Assembly: GCA_022041995.1 (NCBI GenBank) | Contig: CP074381.1 | Span: 2,666,001-2,730,000, forward strand | DNA: 64,000 nt | DNA from: Cupriavidus necator | Lineage (GTDB): Bacteria > Pseudomonadota > Gammaproteobacteria > Burkholderiales > Burkholderiaceae | Reading direction: 5' to 3' | Part shown: one piece after another, positions 1-9,751 of the stretch | How positions within the stretch are numbered: the stretch's first letter is position 1 | Layout of the letters: each line of letters starts with the position of its first letter | Position numbers and translations under genes: made by a program | Notes under the pieces: model-generated | Told to the model about the DNA's origin: nothing | What the model saw: only the letters and a program-made list of their open reading frames with translations | Databases searched by the model: none

Positions 1-356
1 GCCGACGGCATCGCCACGGCGCCAGCGGCGGCCGGAGCAGCTGCGGCGGCCGGTGCCGGAGCAGCGGCGGCGGGAGCCGGTGCGGCAGCGGCCGGTGCGG
101 CGGCGCCAGCGGTGGCTTCGGTGTCGATCTTGGCGATGATTTCATCGGCCACGACGGTGTCACCATCGTTCTTGACGATGATCGACAGCACGCCAGCCGA
201 CGGGGCCGGCACTTCCAGCACGACCTTGTCGGTTTCGATCTCGATCAGGATTTCGTCCTGGGCAACAGCCTCACCCGGCTTCTTCTTCCAGTTGAGCATG
301 GTCGCTTCGGCGACCGATTCGGAGAGTTGCGGAACCTTGACGTCAACGATAGCCAT
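1..356 (-). CDS. odhB: Dihydrolipoamide succinyltransferase (E2 of 2-oxoglutarate dehydrogenase), N-terminal part
   Basis: Only the N-terminal part is in the window; the gene continues beyond the left edge. The protein starts [20 protein letters not shown] and shows a complete lipoyl domain, with the lipoyl-lysine motif [10 protein letters not shown] at about residues 41-50. It is followed by an Ala/Pro-rich flexible linker, as is usual between the lipoyl and peripheral-subunit-binding domains. E2 transfers the succinyl group from the lipoyl arm to CoA in the TCA cycle and forms the core of the complex. It lies 89 bases downstream of odhA on the same strand, so the two are probably cotranscribed. 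The catalytic domain cannot be seen here. Confidence 0.95.
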   Translation of the reverse strand, partial: MAIVDVKVPQLSESVAEATMLNWKKKPGEAVAQDEILIEIETDKVVLEVPAPSAGVLSIIVKNDGDTVVADEIIAKIDTEATAGAAAPAAAAPAPAAAAPAPAAAAAPAAAGAVAMPS

Positions 357-445
357 GGTTGTGAATTCCTCGTGTTATGCGTGTTGTCTTTATGCTGGCT
401 ATGCCACGGCGGCCATCTGCGCGCGCCGCCGCGGCTGCCGCTTGA

Positions 446-3298
446 TTACTTGGTCAGAACAAAGCCCTTGAGCTTGGCGAAGGCAGCATCCAGCAGTGCC
501 TTCTGTTGCTCGTTGTGCTTTGCGTAGTAGCCCACTGCCGGCGAAGCCGAAGCGGGACGACCGGCATAACCGAGCTTCTGGCCATCCGTCATGTTTTCCA
601 TGATGTAGTGCTGCACGAAGAACCAGGCGCCCTGGTTCTGCGGCTCGTCCTGGCACCACACGATTTCGGTGGCGTTCGGATACTTCTTGAGTTCTGCTGC
701 CACGGCCTTGTGCGGGAACGGATACAGCTGTTCCAGGCGGATGACCGCCGTATCGTTGGCCTCGCGTTCCTTGCGCGTATTGACCAGGTCGTAGTAGACC
801 TTGCCCGAGCACATGATGACGCGCTTGACCTTGCCGGCGTTCAGTTCCTCGTGGTCACCGATCACCGTCTCGAAGTGGCCCTTGGCCAGATCGGACAGCG
901 GCGACACAGCGTCCTTGTTACGCAGCAGCGACTTCGGCGTCATGATCACCAGCGGCTTGCGGAACAGACGGATCATCTGGCGGCGCAGCAGGTGGAAGAT
1001 CTGAGCCGGCGTGGTCGGCTGGCAGACCTGCATGTTGTGGTCCGCGCAAAGCTGCAGGAAGCGCTCGATACGGGCCGAGCTGTGTTCCGGGCCCTGGCCT
1101 TCATAGCCGTGCGGCAGCATCAGCGTCAGGCCGGAGGCACGGCCCCACTTCACTTCGCCGGACGAGATGAACTGGTCGATCACCACCTGGGCGCCGTTGA
1201 CGAAGTCGCCGAACTGGGCTTCCCAGATCACCAGCGCGTTCGGTTCGGCGGCCGAGTAGCCGTATTCGAAACCGAGCACGGCTTCTTCGGACAGCACCGA
1301 GTCGATCACCGTGAACGGTGCCTGGTTTTCCGACACGTTCTGCAGCGGCACATAGCTGCCGGCATCCCAGCGCTCGCGGTTCTGGTCGTGCAGCACCGAG
1401 TGGCGGTGGGTGAAGGTGCCGCGGCCGGCATCCTGGCCGGTGATGCGCACCGGGTAGCCCGAGGACACCAGCGAGGCGAAGGCCAGGTGCTCGCCCATGC
1501 CCCAGTCCAGCGGCTGGTCGCCGCGGCCCATGTTGGCGCGGTCCTTGACGACTTTTTCCACCAGCGGGTGCAGCTTCAGCGTCTCAGGCGTGGTGGTGAT
1601 GCGTTCGGCCAGGCGCTTGAGCTCGGTCACCGGCACGGCAGTGTCGGCGGCGTCGGTCCACTTGCGGTTCAGGAACGGCATCCAGTCCACGGCGAACTTG
1701 TTCTTGAAGTTCGACAGGACGGGGTCGGCGGTGTGCTTGCCGGCGTCCATCGCGGCGCGGTATTCCTTGACCTTCTCGTCGCCGAACTCGGCCGGGACCA
1801 GGTTCTGCGCGGCCAGCTTGTCGGCGTACAGCTTGCGCGTGCCGGGGTGCTGGGCGATCTTCTTGTACATCAGCGGCTGCGTGACTGCCGGGGTGTCCTG
1901 CTCGTTATGGCCCAGCTTGCGGAAGCAGATGATGTCGACCACGACATCCTTCTTGAACTCCATGCGGAAGTCCACGGCCAGCTGCATGGCGTACACCACG
2001 GCTTCGGGATCGTCGCCGTTCACGTGCAGCACCGGGGCCTCGATCATCTTGACCACGTCCGTGCAGTACAGCGTCGAACGCGCGTCGCGCGGGTCGGAGG
2101 TGGTGAAGCCGATCTGGTTGTTGATGACGATGTGCATCGAGCCGCCCGTGCCGTAGCCGCGGGTCTGCGCGAGGTTCAGCGTCTCCATCACCACGCCCTG
2201 GCCGGCAAAGGCCGCGTCGCCGTGCACCTGCACCGGCAGCACTTCCTTGTGGCCGACTTCGCCGCGGCGTTCCTGGCGGGCCTTGGCCGAGCCTTCGACC
2301 ACCGGGTTGACGATTTCCAGGTGCGACGGGTTGAACGCCAGCGACAGGTGGACCGGGCCGCCCTCGGTCGAGACATCGCTCGAGAAGCCCTTGTGGTACT
2401 TGACGTCACCGGCCGGCAGGTCGTCGACGTGCTTGCCTTCGAATTCGGCGAACAGATCGGCGGGCATCTTGCCCAGGGTGTTGACCAGCACGTTCAGGCG
2501 GCCGCGGTGGGCCATGCCGATCACAATTTCCTGCACGCCCTTGCTGCCGGCGTGCTGGACCAGTTCGTCCATGGCGGCGATAAAGCTTTCGCCGCCTTCC
2601 AGCGAGAAGCGCTTCTGGCCGACGTACTTGGTGTGCAGGAAGCGCTCCAGGCCTTCAGCCGCGGTCAGGCGGTCCAGGATGTGCTTCTTCTTTTCCAGCG
2701 TGAACACCGGCTTGGAACGCGTGGTTTCCAGGCGCTCCTGCCACCAGCGCTTCTGCGCCTGGTCGCTCACGTACATGAATTCGAAACCGATGGTGCCGCA
2801 GTAGGTTTCGCGCAGGTTGTTGAGCAGCTCGCGCAGGCTCATCGACTCCTTGCCAAAGTACGTATTGCTGGCATTGAAGACGATGTCGAGGTCTGCTTCG
2901 GAGAAGCCGTAGAACGCCGGGTCCAGGTCCGGCAGGGGCGGACGCTCCTGGCGCTTGAGCGGGTCCAGGTCGGCCCAGTGCGAACCGATGTTGCGGTAGG
3001 CAGCGATCAGCTGGGTGGCAGCGACACGCTTGCGGCCCATGTCGGAATCGGCCGAGGCAACGATGGTCTTGATGGGGCCTTGCTTGGCGCGCTCGGCGAA
3101 CGAGGCAACGATGGGCGCGTGGGCGATGTCCCGGGCGCTGGTGCCGTCGACCGCAGGAACGTTCTGCATGGCGTCGAAATACGCGCGCCAATTGTCGGGA
3201 ACCGAGGCGGGGTTCTGGAGGTAGGCTTCGTACAGTTCTTCGACATACGGGGCGTTACCGCCGAAGAGGTACGAGTTGCTCTGATACTGCTGCATCAT
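446..3298 (-). CDS. odhA: 2-oxoglutarate dehydrogenase E1 component
   Basis: This 950-residue protein matches the usual length of E1 (SucA/OdhA). It begins MMQQYQSNSYLFGGNAPYVE, a typical start for the family, in which the N-terminal segment contacts E2. The thiamine-diphosphate region is visible around GDAAFAGQGVV (about residue 360), and GMAHRGRLNVL lies upstream of it. E1 decarboxylates 2-oxoglutarate and transfers the succinyl group to the E2 lipoate in the cytoplasm. It is the first gene of an odhA-odhB pair. A leader of about 200 bases with several hairpins precedes it (see the separate entry). The start ATG is supported by the family N-terminus; the nearest purine-rich stretch is inside or just after a hairpin. 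No truncation or odd residue is seen. Confidence 0.97.
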   Translation of the reverse strand: MMQQYQSNSYLFGGNAPYVEELYEAYLQNPASVPDNWRAYFDAMQNVPAVDGTSARDIAHAPIVASFAERAKQGPIKTIVASADSDMGRKRVAATQLIAAYRNIGSHWADLDPLKRQERPPLPDLDPAFYGFSEADLDIVFNASNTYFGKESMSLRELLNNLRETYCGTIGFEFMYVSDQAQKRWWQERLETTRSKPVFTLEKKKHILDRLTAAEGLERFLHTKYVGQKRFSLEGGESFIAAMDELVQHAGSKGVQEIVIGMAHRGRLNVLVNTLGKMPADLFAEFEGKHVDDLPAGDVKYHKGFSSDVSTEGGPVHLSLAFNPSHLEIVNPVVEGSAKARQERRGEVGHKEVLPVQVHGDAAFAGQGVVMETLNLAQTRGYGTGGSMHIVINNQIGFTTSDPRDARSTLYCTDVVKMIEAPVLHVNGDDPEAVVYAMQLAVDFRMEFKKDVVVDIICFRKLGHNEQDTPAVTQPLMYKKIAQHPGTRKLYADKLAAQNLVPAEFGDEKVKEYRAAMDAGKHTADPVLSNFKNKFAVDWMPFLNRKWTDAADTAVPVTELKRLAERITTTPETLKLHPLVEKVVKDRANMGRGDQPLDWGMGEHLAFASLVSSGYPVRITGQDAGRGTFTHRHSVLHDQNRERWDAGSYVPLQNVSENQAPFTVIDSVLSEEAVLGFEYGYSAAEPNALVIWEAQFGDFVNGAQVVIDQFISSGEVKWGRASGLTLMLPHGYEGQGPEHSSARIERFLQLCADHNMQVCQPTTPAQIFHLLRRQMIRLFRKPLVIMTPKSLLRNKDAVSPLSDLAKGHFETVIGDHEELNAGKVKRVIMCSGKVYYDLVNTRKEREANDTAVIRLEQLYPFPHKAVAAELKKYPNATEIVWCQDEPQNQGAWFFVQHYIMENMTDGQKLGYAGRPASASPAVGYYAKHNEQQKALLDAAFAKLKGFVLTK

Positions 3299-3299
3299 G

Positions 3300-3545
3300 G
3301 GACGCTCACTATTCTCCGGGAATGCCGGAGTTCAGCGGGTTATTCAACCTTCCGCGACACGGCTTGACCGGTTAGCGGATCGCAAACAACTCTTGGGAGC
3401 CCGACTGAGGCGCCTACGCAAACGGCACCGCTCGGGTGCCGCATGTGATGGCTTCCTCACGAAGGCCCGAAAGGGCAAGTTGTGCGGGGAAGGACCTAAA
3501 GTCTTCACGGCGCTAAGAATAGCATGAATTGCCTTGGATCAATGT
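3300..3545 (-). promoter_or_regulatory. Structured odhA (sucA) leader, candidate sucA RNA motif
   Basis: This gap between odhA and ugpQ has no gene. Read on the minus strand it holds a hairpin at 3314-3330 (6-bp stem CTCCGG/CCGGAG, loop of 5) whose 3' arm contains GGAG, 15 bases before the odhA start. A second hairpin at 3423-3441 has a 7-bp stem CGGCACC/GGTGCCG. A short GCCC-tttc-GGGC hairpin lies further upstream. A weak sigma-70-like pair, TTGATC (3542-3537) and TATTCT (3521-3516), is spaced 15 bp apart. A conserved 'sucA RNA' motif is described in the 5' leaders of sucA genes in Burkholderiales and overlaps the ribosome binding region. Assigning this leader to that motif is inference without a covariance search. 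Confidence 0.45.
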
Positions 3546-3628
3546 GGACTTTTCGCGATACGAAACAGTCTCCCACCACAATTCAGCGCGCAATCAGCAA
3601 GTTAGCAACATCCGCACAACAATTTGCA

Positions 3629-4399
3629 TCAAGGCGCTATCTGGTCGACGGCGTCGGTGATCAGCCCGTCCAGGCCCCAGGCCAGCAACTGCTCAGCACG
3701 CTCCGGGTCATTGACCGTGTAGCTGAGGACCCTGAAGCCGGCAGCATGCGCGTCGGCAATCACCTTGGCATTGAGCACACGGTGGTTGGCATCCAGCGCC
3801 ACCCAATCGAGCTCGCGCAGCCGGTCCAGCCAGTCCATGGGCAGCTTGTCGAGCAGCAGCGCCCGCGGCAGGTCCGGCGCAACCCGGCGCGCCGCCGCCA
3901 GTGCGTCTTCGGAAAAGGATGACAGCAACGGGGGCACCGGCGCGCCGCGCCACAGGCTCTGTGCGTCCAGCGCCACGGCTGCGCCGGTCAGGGTCTCCCG
4001 GCCCGGGACAGGCTTGATCTCAATATTGATGCAATACCCGTTGGCGCAGGTGTAGCGCGCGATCGCCCTGAGTGTTGGCACGGGTTCGCCCGCAAAGGTG
4101 GCGCTGTGCCAGCTGCCGGCGTCCAGCTGCGCCACTTCGCCCAGCGTCAGGCTGTCCACCCGTCCGTTGCCGGAGGTGGTGCGGTCCAGCGTGGCGTCAT
4201 GCATCAGCACCGGCTTGCCGTCAGCCGTCAGCTTCACGTCGAACTCGAACATCCGGTAACCGAAGGACGCACCGTGGCGGAAGGCCGCAAGCGTATTCTC
4301 CGGCGCCAGCTTGCCCGCGCCACGGTGCGCGATATGGCGCGGATACGGCCAGTTGTCGGTGGTCACCGCGCCTGGCCAGTTGGTCTGTTCGTCTGCCAT
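3629..4399 (-). CDS. ugpQ: Cytoplasmic glycerophosphodiester phosphodiesterase
   Basis: The 256-residue protein has the GDPD signature: HRGAG at about residues 25-29, then PENT, EFDVKLT and a D-x-V-x-MHDATLDRTT segment, ending with the TVND/GLITD region. It hydrolyses glycerophosphodiesters to glycerol 3-phosphate and an alcohol. There is no signal peptide, which fits the cytoplasmic UgpQ rather than the periplasmic GlpQ. It is the last gene of the ugp operon, two bases after ugpC, so translation is probably coupled. In E. coli UgpQ works on diesters imported by the Ugp transporter, and the same role is inferred here. Confidence 0.92.
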   Translation of the reverse strand: MADEQTNWPGAVTTDNWPYPRHIAHRGAGKLAPENTLAAFRHGASFGYRMFEFDVKLTADGKPVLMHDATLDRTTSGNGRVDSLTLGEVAQLDAGSWHSATFAGEPVPTLRAIARYTCANGYCINIEIKPVPGRETLTGAAVALDAQSLWRGAPVPPLLSSFSEDALAAARRVAPDLPRALLLDKLPMDWLDRLRELDWVALDANHRVLNAKVIADAHAAGFRVLSYTVNDPERAEQLLAWGLDGLITDAVDQIAP

Positions 4400-4401
4400 G
4401 A

Positions 4402-5502
4402 TCAGGCCTCGATGCGCTTGCCCGTATCGGGCGCAAAGAAATGCAGGTGCTCCGCCGACGACGTCACCGGCAGCCGGTCGCCGGCGCGCACGTGCGCATG
4501 GCTGTCCAGCCGCACCACCACTGGCTGCCCGCCGAGCGCGCCATAGGCGAAGGAATCCGCGCCCAGCGCCTCGACCACGCGCACATCGACTTCGGCGATG
4601 GCCTCATGCGCGGCACACGGCTCGATATGTTCCGGGCGCAGCCCCAGCAGTGCCTGCTCCGGCAGGTGCAGCCCCATCGGCAGGTGCCCCAGCGTGGCGT
4701 TGGCGGCCTCGCCCTCCTTCGCCACCACGCGCATCTGCGCGCCAGTGTCGCCGCCGGCGTTGCGCGCCACCGGGATCAGGTTCATCGGCGGTGAGCCGAT
4801 AAAGCCAGCCACGAAGGTACTGGCCGGCCGCGAATAGACTTCCAGCGGCGTGCCGATCTGCTCCACGCGTCCGGCATTGAGCACCATCATGCGGTCGGCC
4901 AGCGTCATTGCCTCGACCTGGTCGTGCGTGACGTACAGGCTGGTGGTGCCCAGACGCCGGTGCAGCTCCTTCAGTTCCAGCCGCATCTGCACGCGCAGCT
5001 TGGCGTCCAGGTTGGACAGCGGCTCGTCAAACAGGAACACCGCCGGCTCGCGCACGATGGCGCGGCCCATGGCCACGCGCTGGCGCTGCCCGCCGGAGAG
5101 CTGGCGCGGCTTGCGGTCCAGCAGCGGCGCCAGCTCCAGGATGCCGGCGGCATGGTTCACCCGCTGCGCGATCTCGGCCTTGGCCATGCCGCGGATCTTC
5201 AGGCCGTAGGCCATATTGTCGTACACGCTCATATGCGGATAGAGCGCGTAGTTCTGGAACACCATGGCGATGTCCCGCTCGGCCGGCTCCAGGTCGTTGA
5301 CCACCTTGTCGCCGATATCGATCTCGCCGCCGGTGATGGTTTCGAGCCCCGCCACCATGCGCAGCAGCGTGGACTTGCCGCAGCCCGAGGGGCCGACGAT
5401 GACGATGAACTCGCCGTCGGCGATCTCCATGTCGATGCCGTGCACCACCTTGACGTTGCCGGCGTAGGTTTTCTGTACGTTGCGTAGCGACAGTTTTGCC
5501 AT
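4402..5502 (-). CDS. ugpC: sn-Glycerol-3-phosphate ABC transporter, ATP-binding subunit
   Basis: A 366-residue ABC ATPase of the MalK/UgpC family. Visible motifs are Walker [10 protein letters not shown] (about residues 37-45), the signature [15 protein letters not shown], and Walker [14 protein letters not shown], followed by an H-loop VTHDQVEAM. The C-terminal third is the TOBE/regulatory domain typical of MalK-type importers. It energises uptake of glycerol 3-phosphate and glycerophosphodiesters from the periplasm. It sits between ugpE (39 bases away) and ugpQ (2 bases away). The family assignment is firm; the exact substrate rests on the operon and on ugpQ. Confidence 0.95.
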   Translation of the reverse strand: MAKLSLRNVQKTYAGNVKVVHGIDMEIADGEFIVIVGPSGCGKSTLLRMVAGLETITGGEIDIGDKVVNDLEPAERDIAMVFQNYALYPHMSVYDNMAYGLKIRGMAKAEIAQRVNHAAGILELAPLLDRKPRQLSGGQRQRVAMGRAIVREPAVFLFDEPLSNLDAKLRVQMRLELKELHRRLGTTSLYVTHDQVEAMTLADRMMVLNAGRVEQIGTPLEVYSRPASTFVAGFIGSPPMNLIPVARNAGGDTGAQMRVVAKEGEAANATLGHLPMGLHLPEQALLGLRPEHIEPCAAHEAIAEVDVRVVEALGADSFAYGALGGQPVVVRLDSHAHVRAGDRLPVTSSAEHLHFFAPDTGKRIEA

Positions 5503-5541
5503 TGCTGTTGTCCTGCGTTGCGCGCGGTGGCGCGCAATGCC

Positions 5542-6390
5542 TTATTTTTCCGTTTCGACCAGGCCCTTGACGAACCACTTCTGCATCAGCACCACCACTA
5601 CCGCGGGCGGGATCATCGCCAGCATCACCGTGGCCATCACCAGGTTCCAGTCAGTGGCGGCATCGCCCGAGCGCGAGATCATCTGCGTCACGCCCACCAC
5701 CACCGGCGTCATCGACTTCTGCGTGGTGATCAGCAACGGCCACAGGTACTGGTTCCAGCCGTAGATGAACTGGATCACGAAGAGTGCCGCGATACTGGTG
5801 CGCGACAACGGCAGCACCACATCCCAGAAGAAGCGCAGCGGCCCGGCGCCGTCAATGCGCGCGGCCTCGGCCAACTCGTCCGGGATGGTCAGGAAGAACT
5901 GGCGGAACAGGAAGGTGGCAGTAGCCGACGCGATGATCGGGACGGTCAGGCCAAAGTAGCTGTCGAGCATGCCCAGGTCGGACACCACCTTGTAGGTCGG
6001 CAGGATGCGCACCTCCACCGGCAGCATCAGCGTGATGAAGATCAGCCAGAAGAAGGTCTTGCGCAGCGGGAACTTGAAATAGACGATGGCAAAGGCCGAG
6101 ATGATCGAGATGGCGATCTTCCCCAGCGCAATGCCCAGCGCCATGATCAGGCTGTTCTTCATCATGGTCGAGACCGGCGATGCGGCCTCGCCCACGCCCT
6201 GGAACAGCACGGTGCGATAGTTCTCAATCAGGTGGCTGCCGGGGATCAGCGTCATCGGCGCGTCCAGCACCTCTTCGGCGGTCAGCGTGGACGCTACGAA
6301 GGTCAGGTACACCGGAAACACCACGATCACGATGCCGAGGATCAGCACCGCGTGGCTCAGGAAATCCAGGAAGGGGCGACGTTCTACCAT
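5542..6390 (-). CDS. ugpE: sn-Glycerol-3-phosphate ABC transporter, permease subunit UgpE
   Basis: A 282-residue inner membrane permease of the MalG type, with about six hydrophobic segments (first near residues 9-31). The cytoplasmic EAA loop, [18 protein letters not shown], is clear in the second half and docks on the UgpC ATPase. It forms the heterodimeric channel with UgpA. It begins 12 bases after ugpA, so the two are cotranscribed, and ends 39 bases before ugpC. Length and topology match the family, and there are no defects. Confidence 0.94.
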   Translation of the reverse strand: MVERRPFLDFLSHAVLILGIVIVVFPVYLTFVASTLTAEEVLDAPMTLIPGSHLIENYRTVLFQGVGEAASPVSTMMKNSLIMALGIALGKIAISIISAFAIVYFKFPLRKTFFWLIFITLMLPVEVRILPTYKVVSDLGMLDSYFGLTVPIIASATATFLFRQFFLTIPDELAEAARIDGAGPLRFFWDVVLPLSRTSIAALFVIQFIYGWNQYLWPLLITTQKSMTPVVVGVTQMISRSGDAATDWNLVMATVMLAMIPPAVVVVLMQKWFVKGLVETEK

Positions 6391-6402
6391 GTGTTGTCTC
6401 CG

Positions 6403-7284
6403 TCAGTACTGGACCTTGCGTTCCACGTAGCGGAACTGCACCACAGTCAGGCCGATCACGATCACCATCAGCACCACCGACTGCGCGGCCGAGCCCCCGA
6501 TGTCCATGCCGCGGAAGCCGTCATGGAAGACCTTGTAGACCAGCGTGTTGGTCGAATTGAACGGGCCGCCGTGGGTGACCGCGTCGATGATCGCGAAGGT
6601 ATCGAAGAACGCGTAGACCACGTTGATCACCATCAGGAAGAAGGTGGTCGGCGACAGCAGCGGGAACACGATCGACCAGAAGCGGCGCCACGGGCCGGCG
6701 CCGTCAATGGCGGCGGCCTCGATCAGCGAGCGCGGGATGCTCTGCAGCCCCGCCAGGAAAAACAGGAAGTTATAGCTGATCTGCTTCCAGGCGGCGGCCA
6801 GCACCACCAGCAGCAATGCCTGGTCGCCGTTGAGCAGGAAGTTCCATTCGACGCCGAGCTTGCGCAGCGCGTAGGAGACCACGCCCAGCGTCGGGTTGAA
6901 CATGAACATCCACAGCACGCCGGCCACGGCCGGCGCCACCGCATACGGCCAGATCAGCAACGTCTTGTAGCCGACGGCGCCGCGGATGATGCGGTCGGCA
7001 AAATAGGCCAGCGCCAGCGCGGTGGTCAGTCCCACCACCGTGACGCCCACCGCAAAGATGGCAGTGGTCTGGAACGACTCCACATACAGCGGGTCGTTCC
7101 ACAGCATGCGGAAGTTGTCCAGGCCGACGAACTCCAGGTTGATGCCGAAGGCATCCTGCTGCAGCATCGACTGGTACAACGCCTGCCCGGCGGGCAGGAA
7201 GAAGAAGATCAGCGTGATCGCGATCTGCGGCAAGACCAGCAGATACGGCAGCCACGGCGAACGGAAAACGACGCGTTTTTCCAT
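6403..7284 (-). CDS. ugpA: sn-Glycerol-3-phosphate ABC transporter, permease subunit UgpA
   Basis: A 293-residue MalF-type inner membrane permease. The first membrane segment follows the basic start [20 protein letters not shown], and the EAA loop [18 protein letters not shown] is visible near residues 188-205. It pairs with UgpE to form the transport channel. The 153-base gap between ugpB and this gene holds a stable 10-bp hairpin, so ugpB is probably expressed at a higher level than the membrane subunits. Gene order ugpB-A-E-C-Q matches the enteric operon. Confidence 0.94.
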   Translation of the reverse strand: MEKRVVFRSPWLPYLLVLPQIAITLIFFFLPAGQALYQSMLQQDAFGINLEFVGLDNFRMLWNDPLYVESFQTTAIFAVGVTVVGLTTALALAYFADRIIRGAVGYKTLLIWPYAVAPAVAGVLWMFMFNPTLGVVSYALRKLGVEWNFLLNGDQALLLVVLAAAWKQISYNFLFFLAGLQSIPRSLIEAAAIDGAGPWRRFWSIVFPLLSPTTFFLMVINVVYAFFDTFAIIDAVTHGGPFNSTNTLVYKVFHDGFRGMDIGGSAAQSVVLMVIVIGLTVVQFRYVERKVQY

Positions 7285-7378
7285 AAACGGATTCCGGCGG
7301 ATGCCGCGGGTCTCGGCATCAGACTAGGTACGGAGTTGCAGGCAGCCCCGATCGGTGCGACAGGGCCCTCCACAATGC

Positions 7379-7409
7379 AAGCGGGCGGAGGTTTCGCCAC
7401 CGCCCGCTT
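7379..7409 (-). other. Intercistronic hairpin between ugpB and ugpA
   Basis: Perfect 10-bp inverted repeat (AAGCGGGCGG and its complement) with an 11-base loop, about 30 bases after the ugpB stop. It has no T run after it on the minus strand. Hairpins in this place in binding-protein transporter operons commonly stabilise the upstream message or cause partial termination; that role is inferred here. Confidence 0.6.
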
Positions 7410-7437
7410 GTCACATCAGCTTGCTGGCAATGCCGGG

Positions 7438-8754
7438 TTACTCGCGGGCAGTCTTCTGGAAGCGCTCCAGCAGATCATTGCCGCGGGCCACGGCCGAGTC
7501 CAGCGCCGCCTTGGGCTCCTTCTTGCCGGCCCAGACGGCTTCCAGCTCTTCGTCCACCACGGTGCGGATCTGCACCATGTTGCCCAGGCGCACGCCGCGC
7601 GACTTGTCGGTGGTCTTGACCACCATCTGCTGCACCGACACATCGGCACCCGGGTTCTTGTCGTAGTAGCCCGATTTCTTTGTCATCTCGTAGGCGGCCA
7701 TCGTCACCGGCAGGTAGCCGGTGGCCTGGTGCCAGTCAGACTGGATCTCGGGGCGCGACAGGAAATTGAAGAACTTGGCCACACCCTTGTACTCGTCGGG
7801 CTTCTTGCCGCCCATCACCCACAGCGACGCGCCGCCGATGATGGTGTTCTGCGGGGCGCCCTGCACCTCCGGATAATACGGCAGCTGCGCCACCGCGAAC
7901 GCGAACTTGGCGTTCTTGCGGATATTGGCCAGCGATGCCGACGACCCGGTGAACATCGCGCACTCGCCGTTGTAGAACTTGGCCTGCGACTCGGCCTTGC
8001 GCCCGCCGTAGCTGAAGTAGCCCTTCTTCACCATGTCCTGCAGGTTGGTGATGTGCTTGACGTGCAGCGGGCTATTGAAGAGCAGGCGCGTATCGGTGCC
8101 GCCGAAGCCGTTGTTCTTGGTCGCGTACAGGGTGTTGTGCCAGGCCGAGAAGCTCTCCAGGTGGACCCAGCCCTGCCAGTCGGTGGTGTACGCGCAGTTG
8201 GTGCCCGAGGCCTTGAGCTTGGCCGAGTACTGCATCACCTCGGGCCAGGTCTTGGGCGGCTTTTCCGGATCCAGGCCGGCCTTCTTGAAGGCGTCCTTGT
8301 TGTAGTAGAACACCGTGGTCGAGCTGTTGAACGGGAACGACAGCATCTCGCCCTTGGACGAGGTGTAGTAGCCCGCCACCGCCGGGATATAGGCCTTCTG
8401 GTCGAACTTCTCGCCGGCGTCCTTCATCACGGCCGACACCGGCTTGATCGCGCCCTTGGCGCTCATCATGGTGGCGGTGCCCACTTCAAACACCTGCAGA
8501 ATGGCGGGCGAGCCGCCGGCGCGGAAGGCCGCAATGCCCGCGGCCATGGTTTCGTCGTAATTGCCCTTGTTGACCGGCACCACCTTGTATTCGGACTGGC
8601 TGGCGTTGAACTTGTTGGCGATCTCGTTCACCTTGTCGTTCAGGGCGCCCTGCATGGCGTGCCACCACTGGATTTCAACGGCGGCGTGGGCGCTGCCGGC
8701 CCCGGTCAGGGCTGTCAGCGCTGCGAGTTTGAGCACGGTACGGGAAAAGGACAT
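7438..8754 (-). CDS. ugpB: sn-Glycerol-3-phosphate ABC transporter, periplasmic binding protein
   Basis: A 438-residue family 1 extracellular solute-binding protein. The N-terminus [20 protein letters not shown] is a Sec signal peptide, with likely cleavage after the AHA at about residues 22-24. The mature protein begins [20 protein letters not shown], characteristic of UgpB, which binds glycerol 3-phosphate and glycerophosphocholine in the periplasm. It is the first gene of the ugp operon, and a Pho-box-like sequence lies about 55-70 bases upstream. A purine-rich GGAGAG stretch just before the ATG supports the start. Confidence 0.95.
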   Translation of the reverse strand: MSFSRTVLKLAALTALTGAGSAHAAVEIQWWHAMQGALNDKVNEIANKFNASQSEYKVVPVNKGNYDETMAAGIAAFRAGGSPAILQVFEVGTATMMSAKGAIKPVSAVMKDAGEKFDQKAYIPAVAGYYTSSKGEMLSFPFNSSTTVFYYNKDAFKKAGLDPEKPPKTWPEVMQYSAKLKASGTNCAYTTDWQGWVHLESFSAWHNTLYATKNNGFGGTDTRLLFNSPLHVKHITNLQDMVKKGYFSYGGRKAESQAKFYNGECAMFTGSSASLANIRKNAKFAFAVAQLPYYPEVQGAPQNTIIGGASLWVMGGKKPDEYKGVAKFFNFLSRPEIQSDWHQATGYLPVTMAAYEMTKKSGYYDKNPGADVSVQQMVVKTTDKSRGVRLGNMVQIRTVVDEELEAVWAGKKEPKAALDSAVARGNDLLERFQKTARE

Positions 8755-8807
8755 CGGTGGCTCTCCTTTGGTCTGTCTGTTCCGGTCGGTCGAAAATCCG
8801 ACAGCAT

Positions 8808-8825
8808 GTGATTCTTTTATGACAG
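8808..8825 (-). promoter_or_regulatory. Candidate PhoB box upstream of ugpB
   Basis: On the minus strand the sequence reads CTGTCAT, AAAA, GAATCAC. The first half matches the Pho-box half-site exactly, the spacer is A-rich as in the consensus, and the second half keeps 4 of 7 positions. Another degenerate copy (GTAACAT) lies 11 bases upstream, the correct Pho-box period. In E. coli ugp belongs to the phosphate-starvation regulon. No clear -10 hexamer was found downstream. Confidence 0.5.
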
Positions 8826-8935
8826 CGGCATGTTACGCCTGTCGCACCTGGGCTAGCAAATCAGCAGATTCACCAGTATGGCCAGTACGGTGAGTTTTGC
8901 AGTGCAATAAGAGAAATTGCCGCCAGATCCACGGT

Positions 8936-8941
8936 TACAAT
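8936..8941 (+). promoter_or_regulatory. -10 hexamer TACAAT, eight bases before the HAD gene start
   Basis: TACAAT is followed by 8 bases and then the ATG at 8950. The predicted transcription start falls on or next to the ATG, and no Shine-Dalgarno sequence is present. A leaderless mRNA is inferred. Confidence 0.5.
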
Positions 8942-8949
8942 GGCCCGCC

Positions 8950-9741
8950 ATGCAATCTCTGAACAAGCTCTCTAATACGGCGTTGCGCAGCGTGCGCGGC
9001 GTGCTGACCGACATCGACGGCACCCTGACCACCGAAGGGCGGCTGCCGGCCTCGACCTACCTCGCGCTCGACGGCCTGCGCCGCGCGGGCCTGCACGTGA
9101 TCCCGGTCACCGGGCGCTGCATCGCCTGGGCCGAGATCCTGACCCGGCTGTGGCCGGTCGACGCCATCATCGGCGAGAACGGTGCGTTCTATTCGCACCT
9201 GCACAACGGCCGCCTGCAGACCCGCTTCCTGGACGATGCCCCCACGCGCGCGCGCAACCTGGAGCGCATCCACGCGCTGGGCCAGCGCATCGTGCGCGAA
9301 GTGCCGGGCTGCGCGCTGGCCTCGGACCAGGCCTGGCATGCCGCCGACCTGGCCATCGACCATGCCGAGGACGTCGCGCCGTTGCCTGAAGACGCCGTGG
9401 CCCGCATCGCCGCCATCATGCTCGAGGCCGGCATGACCGCCACGGTCAGCTCAATCCATGTCAACGGCTGGTTTGGCCTTCACGACAAGCTGTCGATGAG
9501 CAAGCTGTGCGTGGCCGAACTGCTGGGCGAAGACCTGGACGCGTGCCGCGACGAATGGCTGTTTATTGGCGATTCGGCCAACGATGCCAGCATGTTCGCC
9601 CACTTTCCGCTGTCGGTTGGCGTGGCCAATGTGCGCGACATCCTGCCTCGGCTGCCGGTGCCGCCGGCCTATATCACCGCAGCAGCCGGTGGCGAGGGCT
9701 TTGCCGAGATGGCGCAGCGGCTGGTCGAAGCGCGCGGCTGA
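8950..9741 (+). CDS. HAD-superfamily hydrolase, Cof-like (subfamily IIB)
   Basis: A 263-residue protein with HAD motif I DIDGTLT near residue 20, motif II VTGR, a conserved lysine in the second half (KLSMSKL) and motif IV FIGDSANDASMF. Replacement of the usual first motif DxDGT and the IIB-type cap are consistent with a sugar-phosphate or sucrose/mannosyl-3-phosphoglycerate phosphatase-like enzyme, but the substrate is not evident. I place the start at 8950 (MQSLNKLSNT); an in-frame start at 8917 is possible, but it would lie upstream of a good -10 hexamer. It is divergent from ugpB and convergent with glnG, with a bidirectional terminator between. Confidence 0.88.
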   Translation: MQSLNKLSNTALRSVRGVLTDIDGTLTTEGRLPASTYLALDGLRRAGLHVIPVTGRCIAWAEILTRLWPVDAIIGENGAFYSHLHNGRLQTRFLDDAPTRARNLERIHALGQRIVREVPGCALASDQAWHAADLAIDHAEDVAPLPEDAVARIAAIMLEAGMTATVSSIHVNGWFGLHDKLSMSKLCVAELLGEDLDACRDEWLFIGDSANDASMFAHFPLSVGVANVRDILPRLPVPPAYITAAAGGEGFAEMAQRLVEARG

Positions 9742-9751
9742 ATACGCCGCG

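Noticed and set aside
1..110. Repeat-rich GC stretch as a tandem repeat or origin
   Set aside because: It is the Ala/Pro-rich linker of OdhB encoded by GCN and CCG codons.
506..8811. Long plus-strand open frames opposite odhA and the ugp operon (953 and 1097 codons)
   Set aside because: They oppose conserved genes and their translations are His/Arg/Gln-rich low-complexity, the usual sign of antisense shadows.
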